Assembly (NCBI GenBank): GCA_020639295.1
Contig: JACKGY010000003.1
Location: 124,001-188,000, forward strand
Length of the DNA stretch: 64,000 bases
Direction: 5' to 3'
Source: Planctomycetota bacterium
GTDB taxonomy: Bacteria > Planctomycetota > GCA-002687715 > DRQF01
Position 1 is the first letter of the stretch. Each line of letters begins with the position of its first letter. The notes beneath the pieces are model-generated. The model was not told where the DNA came from and did not search any database. It saw only the letters and a program-made list of their open reading frames with translations. A program made the position numbers and the translations under genes. Shown here in pieces: positions 30,922-38,172 of this stretch.

Positions 30922-31935
30922 GTGGGGTTTCCGAAGGGGAAGCCCGACCTCATCGCGCCGATGGTGGACGACGTCTCGATCCGGGCCGAATTGGCCGCAG
31001 GGATCGTTTCGTCCTGGGCGAGGCTCGAGCCCGACATGACCACGGCCAAGAAGACCACGCGCGATCTCCGCATCGCCAACACCCGTCGCGTTCTCGAGAC
31101 CATCCAGCGAGATGGACCCATCTCGGCGGCCCGGCTCTCGGAACGCTGTGAACTGCGACCGTCGACCATCTCCAACATCCTCAAGGAGGCCACGGCCCGC
31201 GGCGCGGTACGTTCCTGTGGCTACGGCGAGAGCACCCGGCAGGGCGGCAAGAGACCGCTTCTCCTCGAACTCGATCCCGGCTACGGCTGGCTGGCCGGGG
31301 CCGAGCTGTCGCGCGCCGGCCTGCGTCTGGCGGTCCGTGACTTCGCCCTCGGAGCCCGACTCGAACGCCATCGCCTGGGCGAGGGTCGCGGAGCCCGCGA
31401 ACTCCTCGCCGAACTCGAGAACGAGCTGCGGGGCTTCATCCAGGGCGAATCGGGCCGGCTGCGCGGGCTCGGCCTGGCGCTGAGGCTGCCGCCCGAGGAG
31501 GGGCTCGACCAGGCCATCGCCGAACTCGGCCGCCGCCTCGGCTGTCCGGTCCGGGTCGAACGACCGGCCGCCCTGGCCGCCTGTGGCGAGTGGCTGATCG
31601 GCCGTCAGCGCGAACCGGAGGGTCTGGTCTGGCTCGGGCTCGAGGAGGGGGAGCAGGGCTGGCGCGCCGAGACCGGCGTCGTCCTGGACGGCCGCCTGCG
31701 GAGCGGTGCCGGGCCCGGGCAGCTGGTGCTGCCGGCCGCCGGAGGTGACATCGGCGACGTCCTCCGTCTGGTGGCGAGCCTCCTGGAGCCCGAGCTCATC
31801 GTGGTCGACGGCGGGCCCGAGGACCTCGTGCTCGCCGGCGAGGTCCAGGTGAGCCGGCCCGGCTTCGGTGACTTCGCCATCGCCGAGGGCGGGGTCGCCC
31901 TCGCCTTCGAGGAGGCCCTCGAGTCGGTGGGCTGA
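30922..31935 (+). CDS. ROK-family-like transcription regulator with winged helix
   Basis: The product resembles NagC/XylR-type ROK repressors. Residues ~48-105 hold a winged helix (RRVLETIQRDGPISAARLSE, then LRPSTISNILKEATARGA). GGKRPLLLELDPGYGWLAGA marks the junction to the ROK domain, residues ~115-337. The ROK part is short and degenerate: the catalytic DxGxT and the zinc Cys cluster of sugar kinases are absent, so it probably only binds a ligand. Two starts are possible. GTG at 30922 lies eight bases after the -10 box and would be leaderless; ATG at 31036 (MTTAKKTTRDLR) would follow a ~115-base leader with a weak GAGG. Target genes unknown; it diverges from the methyltransferase/MTHFR gene. 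Confidence 0.75.
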   Translation: MGFPKGKPDLIAPMVDDVSIRAELAAGIVSSWARLEPDMTTAKKTTRDLRIANTRRVLETIQRDGPISAARLSERCELRPSTISNILKEATARGAVRSCGYGESTRQGGKRPLLLELDPGYGWLAGAELSRAGLRLAVRDFALGARLERHRLGEGRGARELLAELENELRGFIQGESGRLRGLGLALRLPPEEGLDQAIAELGRRLGCPVRVERPAALAACGEWLIGRQREPEGLVWLGLEEGEQGWRAETGVVLDGRLRSGAGPGQLVLPAAGGDIGDVLRLVASLLEPELIVVDGGPEDLVLAGEVQVSRPGFGDFAIAEGGVALAFEEALESVG

Positions 31936-31960
31936 GGCCCGCGGACATCGTCCCCTCGTC

Positions 31961-32003
31961 GCCGCGGCCGACCGCGGCCGACCGCGGCCGACCGCGGCCG
32001 CGG
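31961..32003 (+). repeat. Four-copy 10-base tandem repeat
   Basis: The unit ACCGCGGCCG is repeated at 31971, 31981 and 31991, with a one-base variant at 31961 and a partial unit after. Each unit holds the palindromes CCGCGG and CGGCCG. It lies between the ROK-like gene and mltA. Confidence 0.85.
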
Positions 32004-32023
32004 TCCGTTGCCCTCCGGGGCGT

Positions 32024-32048
32024 CCCCGAAGGACCTTATCCTTCGGGG
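32024..32048 (+). promoter_or_regulatory. Perfect hairpin upstream of mltA
   Basis: CCCCGAAGGA at 32024-32033 pairs perfectly with TCCTTCGGGG at 32039-32048 around a five-base loop. CCTCCGGGG at 32012-32020 could compete for the left arm. No T run follows, so it may be a leader structure near the mltA ribosome site rather than a terminator. Confidence 0.5.
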
Positions 32049-32067
32049 GCGAACCCGGAGAGCCTCC

Positions 32068-33291
32068 ATGTCCCGATCCCGTTTCGTCATTCTCCTGCTC
32101 CAGGTCCTCGTCCTCGGCCTTCTTGGCGCCTGCGCCAGCGACGAGCCCGCGGCCGAGAAGAAGGACTACGCCCGGCCGCTCGGGCCCGGCGAGAGCGCCC
32201 TCGAGCTGGTGACCGACCCGGCCCAATACCCGGACTTCCGGGCCATGTGGGCCGATCGCGACAATCTCGAGCTGGCGATCGATCGGAGCATCGCCTGGTT
32301 CGGCAAGCCCTCGAGCAAGCGGCACTATCCCTTCCAGCAGTTCAGCCACGAACGGGTGCTCGCCAGTCTCCAGCGGATGAAGGAGATCCTGGGCCGGGCG
32401 CAGGACGAGCGCGAGTTCAGCGGCTACGTCCAGCTCGACTACGACGTCTACCGTTCGGTGGGCTGGAATCGCGAGGGCGAGGTGCTCTTCACCGCCTACT
32501 ACCAGCCGATCTTCGCCGGGTCCCGCGAGCGCAGCGCCGCATACCCGAGTCCGCTCTACCGGATGCCGGACGACCTGGTGAAGGCGGAAGACGGCACGCC
32601 CCTGGGGCGTCGCGACGGCGAGCAGATCGTCAGCTACTGGACCCGACGCGAGCTGGAGGACGGCCGACTTCTCGACGGCAAGGGTCTGGAGCTGGTCTGG
32701 CTGCAGAACCCGCTCGACGCCTTCATCATCCACGTCCAGGGCTCGGCGAAGATCCGCCTGCCGGATGGCAACTTCATGTACGTGGGCTACAAGGCCAAGA
32801 CCGATCGGCCCTACACCAGCATCGGCAAGGAGCTGGTCAAGGACGGCAAGATCCCGGCCGATCAGCTGTCCCTGGCCCGGATCCGCGCCTACTTCGCCGC
32901 CCATCCCGAGGAGCAGCAGGAGTATCTCGATCGCAACGAGAGCTTCGTGTTCTTCACCGAGTCCGATGGCGGAGGCCCCTACGGCAGCCTCGGCGCGCCG
33001 GTCACCGCCTACCGCAGCATCGCCACCGACAAGAGCATCTTCCCGCGCGGCGCCCTCTGCGCGGTCGAGACCACCGTGCCGCGGCCCGCGGCCGACGGTC
33101 GGCTCGAGCCGCAGCCCTTCGTCCAGATGGTGCTGGACCAGGACACGGGCGGCGCGATCCGCTCGGCGGGGCGCTGCGACATCTTCGTCGGCACCGGCGA
33201 CGGGGCCGAGCGCATCGCCGGGCACACCAACCACGAGGGCCGGCTCTTCTATCTCTTCGTCAAGGAGCGGAACGAGGAGCCGAGACCGTGA
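32068..33291 (+). CDS. mltA: MltA-type membrane-bound lytic murein transglycosylase
   Basis: The 407-residue lipoprotein has a signal peptide with lipobox LLGAC (Cys near residue 20). The MltA domain covers residues ~130-290: FTAYYQPIFAGSRERSAAYP, WLQNPLDAFIIHVQGSAKI and ESFVFFTE. The 3D domain at ~330-400 ends QDTGGAIRSAGRCDIFVGTG, with the Asp that is catalytic in E. coli MltA (second D of the GRCDIF region). The enzyme cleaves the glycan strand of peptidoglycan to give 1,6-anhydromuropeptides at the outer membrane. GGAG eight bases upstream supports the ATG at 32068. The stop overlaps the next start (GTGA). Confidence 0.93.
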   Translation: MSRSRFVILLLQVLVLGLLGACASDEPAAEKKDYARPLGPGESALELVTDPAQYPDFRAMWADRDNLELAIDRSIAWFGKPSSKRHYPFQQFSHERVLASLQRMKEILGRAQDEREFSGYVQLDYDVYRSVGWNREGEVLFTAYYQPIFAGSRERSAAYPSPLYRMPDDLVKAEDGTPLGRRDGEQIVSYWTRRELEDGRLLDGKGLELVWLQNPLDAFIIHVQGSAKIRLPDGNFMYVGYKAKTDRPYTSIGKELVKDGKIPADQLSLARIRAYFAAHPEEQQEYLDRNESFVFFTESDGGGPYGSLGAPVTAYRSIATDKSIFPRGALCAVETTVPRPAADGRLEPQPFVQMVLDQDTGGAIRSAGRCDIFVGTGDGAERIAGHTNHEGRLFYLFVKERNEEPRP

Positions 33292-34001
33292 GGAAGGAAC
33301 TGGACGGCGAGCGCGTCGCCGAAACCGCCGAACGGCTCTCGGCCCGGATCGAGGACCGTTTTCCCGGTTCGGGCCTGCTCGCCGTGTCGCAGTGGGTGGC
33401 GACGACATCGCACAACGCCGTGGCGCGGACCGCGGAGATTCGCCGGCCCTATCGGGGGCTGCGGGTCCTGAGCGTCGGCCTGATCGCCACCCTGGTGATC
33501 TCGCTGGTCGGCATCGCCCTCGGCCACGGCGGTGAGTTCGACATCGGTGGCAGTCGCTTCGAGCAGCTGGTGCAGATCCTCCAGGCGACCATCCAGCTGG
33601 TCGTCTTCGTCGGCGCCGCGGTGGTCTTCCTCTGGACCCTCGAGGGTCGCATGAAGCGGAGCCGCATGCTTCAGGCCCTGCACGAGCTGCGCAGCATGGC
33701 GCACGTCGTCGACATGCACCAGCTCACCAAGGACCCGGAGCGGATCAAGAGTCCCGGGACCGACACCCGGCATTCGCCCAAGCGCGACCTCAGTCCCTTC
33801 CTCCTCGGGCGCTATCTGGACTACTCGAGCGAGCTGCTCTCGGTGATCTCCAAGATCGCAGCCCAGTACGCCGCGCGGAGCACCGACCCGGTCGTGCTGG
33901 ATGCGGTCGACCAGATCGAGACCCTCACCACCGGCCTGTCCCGCAAGATCTGGCAGAAGCTCATGCTCCTGGTCCCGGAGCTCGACAAGGGCGACGACTG
34001 A
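33288..34001 (+). CDS. Two-segment membrane protein coupled to mltA
   Basis: The GTG at 33288 overlaps the mltA stop by four bases, giving a 237-residue protein. A soluble N-terminus (~1-58) is followed by two transmembrane segments, VLSVGLIATLVISLVGIAL (~60-80) and LVVFVGAAVVFLWTLEG (~103-120), separated by a short loop. The cytoplasmic C-terminal part (~120-237) is helical and charged: HELRSMAHVVDMHQLTKDP and YLDYSSELLSVISKIAAQY. No family is recognised. Translational coupling to mltA suggests a role at the cell wall or envelope, but this is only context. Confidence 0.75.
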   Translation: MRKELDGERVAETAERLSARIEDRFPGSGLLAVSQWVATTSHNAVARTAEIRRPYRGLRVLSVGLIATLVISLVGIALGHGGEFDIGGSRFEQLVQILQATIQLVVFVGAAVVFLWTLEGRMKRSRMLQALHELRSMAHVVDMHQLTKDPERIKSPGTDTRHSPKRDLSPFLLGRYLDYSSELLSVISKIAAQYAARSTDPVVLDAVDQIETLTTGLSRKIWQKLMLLVPELDKGDD

Positions 34002-34047
34002 AGGGCGCCTGGGCGCCGGCTGCGGCAGGAAGGCCATCCCTGCGGTC

Positions 34048-34075
34048 TTGGGCTCGGCAGGGCTCTTGCTACAAT
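34048..34075 (+). promoter_or_regulatory. Promoter of the beta-propeller gene
   Basis: TTGGGC at 34048-34053, a 16-base spacer and TACAAT at 34070-34075. The leader to the ATG at 34181 would be ~100 bases. Confidence 0.45.
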
Positions 34076-34180
34076 GCCGCCGCCAGATCCCGGCTTCCAG
34101 CCTCAAGTCCTTTGTTTCGAGTGGCTTAGGAGGAACCGGAGTTCATCCACCAGCCCCGATGCAAGGAGAACGAGAGGAGT

Positions 34181-34843
34181 ATGCAGCCGATGACCCAGGC
34201 AAGCACCAAGAAGTCGCGATTCAAGCTGGAGGCCGAGATCAACGCCCCGGGTTCCGCCCCCCACGGGTTGGCCTGGAGCGGTGAGTTCCTGTGGATCTCC
34301 GATGACTCGGACCACTGCATCTTCAAGCTGAGCCCCGAGGGCGGTCAGGTTCTGCTGAAGATCCCCTTCGACGGCGAGATCGCCGGCACCGCCTGGGATG
34401 GCAGCCACATCTGGCAGGTCGACAACCGCAGCCGGACCATCTCGCGCATCGATCCCGAGACCGGCACCATCGACGTGGCGCTCAAGGTCGACCCGGGTGA
34501 GGGCACCCTCGGTGGTATCTGCCACGACGGCAACGACCTCTGGCTCGCCGTAACCGGCACCGGCCAGCTCCGCCGCATCCGTCCGAGCGATGGCGCCATC
34601 CTCAAGGTCCACCCGGTCGAGAACAACATCGTCGGTATCGGCTACGATGGTCGCCGGATCTGGTACACCGACGCGGACAACAACCGGGTGCGTCTGCTCG
34701 ATCCGGGCACCGGCACCGAACTCATGTCCTACGAACTCGAGGGCAAGCCCTCGGGCATCGCCTTCGTCGGTCGCAACCAGTTCTGGTACTCCGACACCGA
34801 GTCCGGCAAGGTCCGCAAGCTGATCATCGGCGGCGCCCGCTGA
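34181..34843 (+). CDS. Small five-blade beta-propeller protein
   Basis: The 220-residue protein consists almost wholly of about five repeats of ~40 residues. Their aligned lines are GLAWSGEFLWISDDSDH, GTAWDGSHIWQVDNRSR, GICHDGNDLWLAVTGTG, GIGYDGRRIWYTDADNN and GIAFVGRNQFWYSDTES. This is the NHL/SMP-30/virginiamycin-lyase type blade. There is no signal peptide, so a cytoplasmic place is likely. The known enzymes of this fold have six or seven blades, so this short form may dimerise or act as a binding module. GAGAGGAG lies just upstream; ATG at 34181 or 34190 could be used. A strong terminator follows 23 bases after the stop. Confidence 0.8.
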   Translation: MQPMTQASTKKSRFKLEAEINAPGSAPHGLAWSGEFLWISDDSDHCIFKLSPEGGQVLLKIPFDGEIAGTAWDGSHIWQVDNRSRTISRIDPETGTIDVALKVDPGEGTLGGICHDGNDLWLAVTGTGQLRRIRPSDGAILKVHPVENNIVGIGYDGRRIWYTDADNNRVRLLDPGTGTELMSYELEGKPSGIAFVGRNQFWYSDTESGKVRKLIIGGAR

Positions 34844-34866
34844 TCCGCGCCTTCCACTCCGCACAT

Positions 34867-34910
34867 GAAGAAAGCCCGCGACCGAGGTCGCGGGCTTTCT
34901 TCGTCTGAGC
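34867..34910 (+). terminator. Strong rho-independent terminator
   Basis: GAAGAAAGCCCGCGAC at 34867-34882 pairs perfectly over 16 bases with 34887-34902 around the loop CGAG. The right arm ends CTTTCTTC followed by GTCT. Being symmetrical it may act both ways. Confidence 0.85.
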
Positions 34911-34930
34911 GCGCCGGTCGTAGGCGGAAC

Positions 34931-35224
34931 GCCAGCCGCTGGCTGGTCTAGTCTGCGCCGCGGAGCGCCGAGCGCCTGCTCCGCTCCTTCCGGGCAAGCT
35001 CCCGAGAAGAACGCAAGGCGCAGCAGGCGCTGCGCGGTCCTGCCGGCTTGGCAGCCGGCGCTCCGGAGCGCCAGCCGCTGGCTGGTCTAGCCTGCGCCGC
35101 GGAGCGCGGAGCGCCTGCTCCGCTCCTTCCCGGCAAGCTCCCGAGAGGAACGCAAGGCGCAGCGGGCGCTGCGCGGTCCTGCCGGCTTGGCAGCCGGCGC
35201 TCCGGAGCGCCAGCCGCTGGCTGG
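34931..35224. repeat. 139-bp palindrome-rich tandem repeat, 2.1 copies
   Basis: Copies start at 34931 and 35070, and a partial third of 16 bases at 35209; the spacing is exactly 139 both times. The two full copies differ at only about five positions. Each unit is packed with inverted repeats: CCAGCCGCTGGCTGG, GCCGGCTTGGCAGCCGGC, GCGCTCCGGAGCGC (perfect palindrome) and GCGCAGC-4-GCTGCGC. It fills the 409-base gap between the ends of the propeller gene and the convergent helicase gene, where no protein gene is credible. Its role could be a structured RNA, a REP-like element or a decayed mobile unit. Homology elsewhere in the genome cannot be judged. Confidence 0.9.
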
Positions 35225-35252
35225 CCGGGTCTTCTATGCCGATGCCGGCCGA

Positions 35253-37418
35253 TTACCAGACGATGTCGTGGTCGTTGCCGTCCTTGCGCGGCTCGGGCTT
35301 CGACTCGGGCCGACGCTCGGGACGATCGTCGCTCCGCTCGCGGGACGAGCGGCCTCGGCCACCGCGTCCGCGCCGTCCGCGCCGCTCATGCGAGGCCTCC
35401 GCCGGGCTCAGGTCGCCCTTCTCGAAGGGGGCAGGGGCATTGTCGTTGTCCTCGCCACGGCCGCGTTCGATGTCGCTGCGCTCGCCGAAGTCGGTCCGGC
35501 CACCATCCTCGATCAGGCCGATCGGGCGGTTGAGCTGTTCCTCTTCCCAACGCTGGTAGTCGTTGCGGTTGCGACGACGGCGACCACGGTCGCCCTCACC
35601 GCTCTCGGCCTCCCGACCGCCACGGCTGCGACTGCGCCGACCGCCCCGCGAGTCCCGCGTGTCGCGCGAGTCGCGACCGTCACGCCGTCCCTGGCCATCG
35701 CCGCGCCCGCGGCCATCCCGACTTTCATTGCGACTGCGACCGTCGCCACGCTCGCGGTTGTCGCCACGCTCGCGGTTGTCGCCACGCTCGCGGTTGTCGC
35801 CACGCTCGCGGTTCTCGCCACGCTCGCGGCGTCCGGCGGCATCGCCGGCTTCGGGCCGGCGCTCGCGCTGGTCCTGGCGACCTTGGGGTCGGCCGTCGGC
35901 CTGGTCGGTCTCGTTCTCGCGACCACGACCGCGACCGCGACCCCGGCCGCGTCGACCACGACGGCCGCGTCCCTCACCGTCCTCGCGGGCTTCGTCCTGG
36001 TCGGAGCCTGCGGCCTCCCGCGCCACGACCTCGGCCTCGTCGTTCTCGGCGCGGGGCCGACCGGCGTCACGCTCGGCGGCCGGTTCCTCGGCCCGGTCAT
36101 CGTCGTCGCGCCGCGAACGGCGACGCCGGCGGCGGCCGCGCCGCTCCTCACCGTCCTCCGCGCTGGCGGCGGCGGGCGTCGGGGCCTCGGTGGCTTCCCG
36201 GTCGGTGGTCGGTTCCCCCTCCGGCGCCGGCGCGGCATCGCGCTCGTCCGACCGCGGGGCCTCGGCCTCGGTGGCGCTCTGGGCCGCCTCGCGCGGACGG
36301 TCGTCGCGGCCCGACTCGGGGATCATGCGGATCTCCTGGTCGAGGTGGCGGCGGATGCGCTCGAAGGCCTGGTAGTCCTCGTCGCCGACCAGCGTGGTGA
36401 CCACGCCGTCCCGGCCGGCGCGCGCGGTGCGGCCGATGCGGTGGACGTAGTCCTCCTTCTCGAAGGGGACGTCGAAGTTGACCACGTGACCGATGTGGTC
36501 GATGTCGAGACCGCGCGCGGCGACGTCGGTGGCCACGAGGACGCGGATCTCGCGGTTGCGGAAGCGCTCCATGACCTTGAAGCGCACGCTCTGGTCGTGG
36601 TCGCCGGAAAGCGCCGCGACCGAGAAGTTCTTGGCCCAGAGCTCGCGATCGACCTGGCGGACGGCGCGCTTCGTGTTGCAGAACACGATCACGGTGCCGT
36701 CGTTCTCGAGCTCCTGCTTGAGGAGGCGTTCGAGGATCGCCAGCTTGCGCGCGCTCTTGGTCCGGATGGCGCGCTGGTCGATGGTCTCGACCGCCTTGCG
36801 CGAGCTACCGATCTCGATCTGGACCGGGTTGTTCAGGATCTTCCGCGCCTCGCGCAGGATGATCGGCGGCACCGTGGCGCTGAACAGGGCGGTCTGCCGC
36901 TCGCGGGGCAGACGCTTGACGATGCGCTGGATGTCCTCCAGGAAGCCCATGTCGAGCAGACGGTCGAACTCGTCCAGGACGAAGTACTCGACCCATTCCA
37001 CCGGCAGGAAGCGGTCCTCGAGGAGGTCCACGATCCGGCCGGGGGTGCCGACCACGATCTGCTTGCCGGGGATGGCCATGCGCTGGGTGCGGACATGGAC
37101 GCCGCCCACGACCAGGGCCACACGGCAGCCCTTGCCGCGACCCACCTCGGCGAGGTCGTCGGCTACCTGTTGCGCCAGCTCGCGGGTCGGACAGACCACG
37201 AGGGCCTGGATGCTGACCCGCTGGGCCTCGACGCGCTCGAGGAGGGGAATACCGAAGGCGAGGGTCTTGCCGGAGCCGGTTTCGGCCCGGCCCATGAGGT
37301 CCCGACCCTGGAGCAGCGGCGGAATGGCCTGCTCCTGGATCGGCGTGGGCTGGACGAAGCCCTTCTGGCGGAGAGCTTCCGCCACGGGCTCGCAGAGCCC
37401 GAATTCGCTGAACTGCAT
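35253..37418 (-). CDS. DEAD-box RNA helicase with long Arg/Gly/Asp-rich tail
   Basis: The 721-residue protein has a complete helicase core in residues 1-370: Q motif GFVQPTPIQEQA, motif I AETGSGKT, Ia PTRELAQQ, II VLDEFDR (DEFD at ~149-152 in place of DEAD), III SAT, IV VIVFCNTKR, V RGLDIDHI and VI YVHRIGRTARAG. The tail of ~350 residues is disordered and rich in Arg, Gly, Asp and Glu, including about five NRERGD repeats. Such tails bind RNA and can drive condensates in RNA-degradosome-type helicases (DeaD/RhlE/CshA group). It unwinds RNA during ribosome assembly or decay, often at low temperature. A promoter ~530 bases upstream predicts a long leader. Both nearby repeats and tail suggest frequent slippage. 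Confidence 0.93.
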   Translation of the reverse strand: MQFSEFGLCEPVAEALRQKGFVQPTPIQEQAIPPLLQGRDLMGRAETGSGKTLAFGIPLLERVEAQRVSIQALVVCPTRELAQQVADDLAEVGRGKGCRVALVVGGVHVRTQRMAIPGKQIVVGTPGRIVDLLEDRFLPVEWVEYFVLDEFDRLLDMGFLEDIQRIVKRLPRERQTALFSATVPPIILREARKILNNPVQIEIGSSRKAVETIDQRAIRTKSARKLAILERLLKQELENDGTVIVFCNTKRAVRQVDRELWAKNFSVAALSGDHDQSVRFKVMERFRNREIRVLVATDVAARGLDIDHIGHVVNFDVPFEKEDYVHRIGRTARAGRDGVVTTLVGDEDYQAFERIRRHLDQEIRMIPESGRDDRPREAAQSATEAEAPRSDERDAAPAPEGEPTTDREATEAPTPAAASAEDGEERRGRRRRRRSRRDDDDRAEEPAAERDAGRPRAENDEAEVVAREAAGSDQDEAREDGEGRGRRGRRGRGRGRGRGRENETDQADGRPQGRQDQRERRPEAGDAAGRRERGENRERGDNRERGDNRERGDNRERGDGRSRNESRDGRGRGDGQGRRDGRDSRDTRDSRGGRRSRSRGGREAESGEGDRGRRRRNRNDYQRWEEEQLNRPIGLIEDGGRTDFGERSDIERGRGEDNDNAPAPFEKGDLSPAEASHERRGRRGRGGRGRSSRERSDDRPERRPESKPEPRKDGNDHDIVW
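35743..35828 (-). repeat. In-frame 18-base minisatellite within the helicase tail
   Basis: The plus-strand unit TCGCCACGCTCGCGGTTG occurs at 35743, 35761, 35779 and 35797, then partly at 35815. On the coding strand it encodes repeated NRERGD, so copy number changes keep the frame and only alter tail length. Confidence 0.9.
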
Positions 37419-37960
37419 GTGTTTCTACTTCTCGAGGGCAGCATGAGCTGCTCGTGTCTTCTTCATTCCGGTGATCGGGCCCGCGCGCCATTCGCGCAGG
37501 TCCTCGGGGCCATCGCCCGGTGCCGGATCACGCGGCACACCGACGCTCGGACCACACGGCCCGGCGGGTCGACGCGAGGATTCGCGTCCAGGCCGGCGAA
37601 CCGGCCGGCTCCCTCGGGAGCCCTCTCGAACATCCGGCCGCATCCCCGGGGGAGGGCCGGTCGCCACGTCGGATACGATCCGGGGCGAGCCTTGCTTGGC
37701 GGCTTCGGGCCGCCGGGGCCCATCGGGGCGGCCCCTCTCGGTCCTTCGGCCCCATCCTCGAAGGATCGGGGGCCGACCTGGAAGCCGGCGGTTGCCTCCC
37801 GTCGATCGGCCTTCCGGGCGCGAGGCGCGGGGCGGGATCGGGGCGCGTGGTCGGCCGGAAGGGCCGGGCTCGAGGCCACGCGTGGGGGGCCGGCGGACTT
37901 CATGCAGGAAACCACGATCCGCAGCCCGTTCGGGGTGGAGGATCGTCCTTGCACGATCAC
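37419..37960 (-). other. Probable long 5' leader of the helicase gene, no protein gene seen
   Basis: The 754 bases between the helicase start (37418) and the carboxyltransferase start (38173) hold no convincing coding sequence. Open frames across it have no family likeness. A minus-strand promoter at 37962-37989 would make this ~535-base stretch the helicase leader. Several GC-rich inverted repeats could fold. Long leaders are known for cold-shock DEAD-box helicase genes such as E. coli deaD. Confidence 0.45.
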
Positions 37961-37961
37961 A

Positions 37962-37989
37962 AGTCTATGCGAGTGAAGGGAATTATCAA
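37962..37989 (-). promoter_or_regulatory. Minus-strand sigma70 promoter, likely for the helicase
   Basis: Read on the minus strand: TTGATA (plus 37984-37989), a 16-base spacer, then TAGACT (plus 37962-37967). Same spacer and -10 box as the TolC/MacAB operon promoter. It lies in a short AT-richer patch. Confidence 0.55.
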
Positions 37990-38010
37990 CTCCCAGGGAG
38001 CCTGGAAATG

Positions 38011-38040
38011 TTGAACCGACGCGGCTGGCGTCGCTACAAT
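38011..38040 (+). promoter_or_regulatory. Promoter of the acyl-CoA carboxylase operon
   Basis: TTGAAC at 38011-38016, an 18-base spacer and TACAAT at 38035-38040. The leader to the ATG at 38173 is ~125 bases. It lies only 21 bases from the divergent helicase promoter. Confidence 0.55.
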
Positions 38041-38172
38041 CCCGCCCCTTCACCCGGGCCCGGAGCCGAGTTCGGGAGAGGATCTCGCGAACTCGAACCG
38101 GCGTCCGACTGACCTTGCATCGACCAATCGGGCCCGCCGGTCCTACCCATTTCGACAGGAAAGACGGAGCCG

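Noticed and set aside
34931..35224. Short proteins encoded in the 139-bp repeat
   Set aside because: The open frames follow from the repeat's GC content; their sequence is repetitive and has no start signals.
35743..35828. CRISPR-like array
   Set aside because: The 18-base units are adjacent without spacers and encode a peptide repeat in the helicase.
35187..37976. Long plus-strand open frame of ~930 codons opposite the helicase gene
   Set aside because: It is the antisense shadow of a GC-rich gene with an Arg/Gly-rich tail; its translation is Ala/Val low complexity without family likeness.
38080..38115. tRNA-like TTCGAGT stretch on the minus strand
   Set aside because: The flanking bases do not form a T-arm, anticodon arm or acceptor stem.
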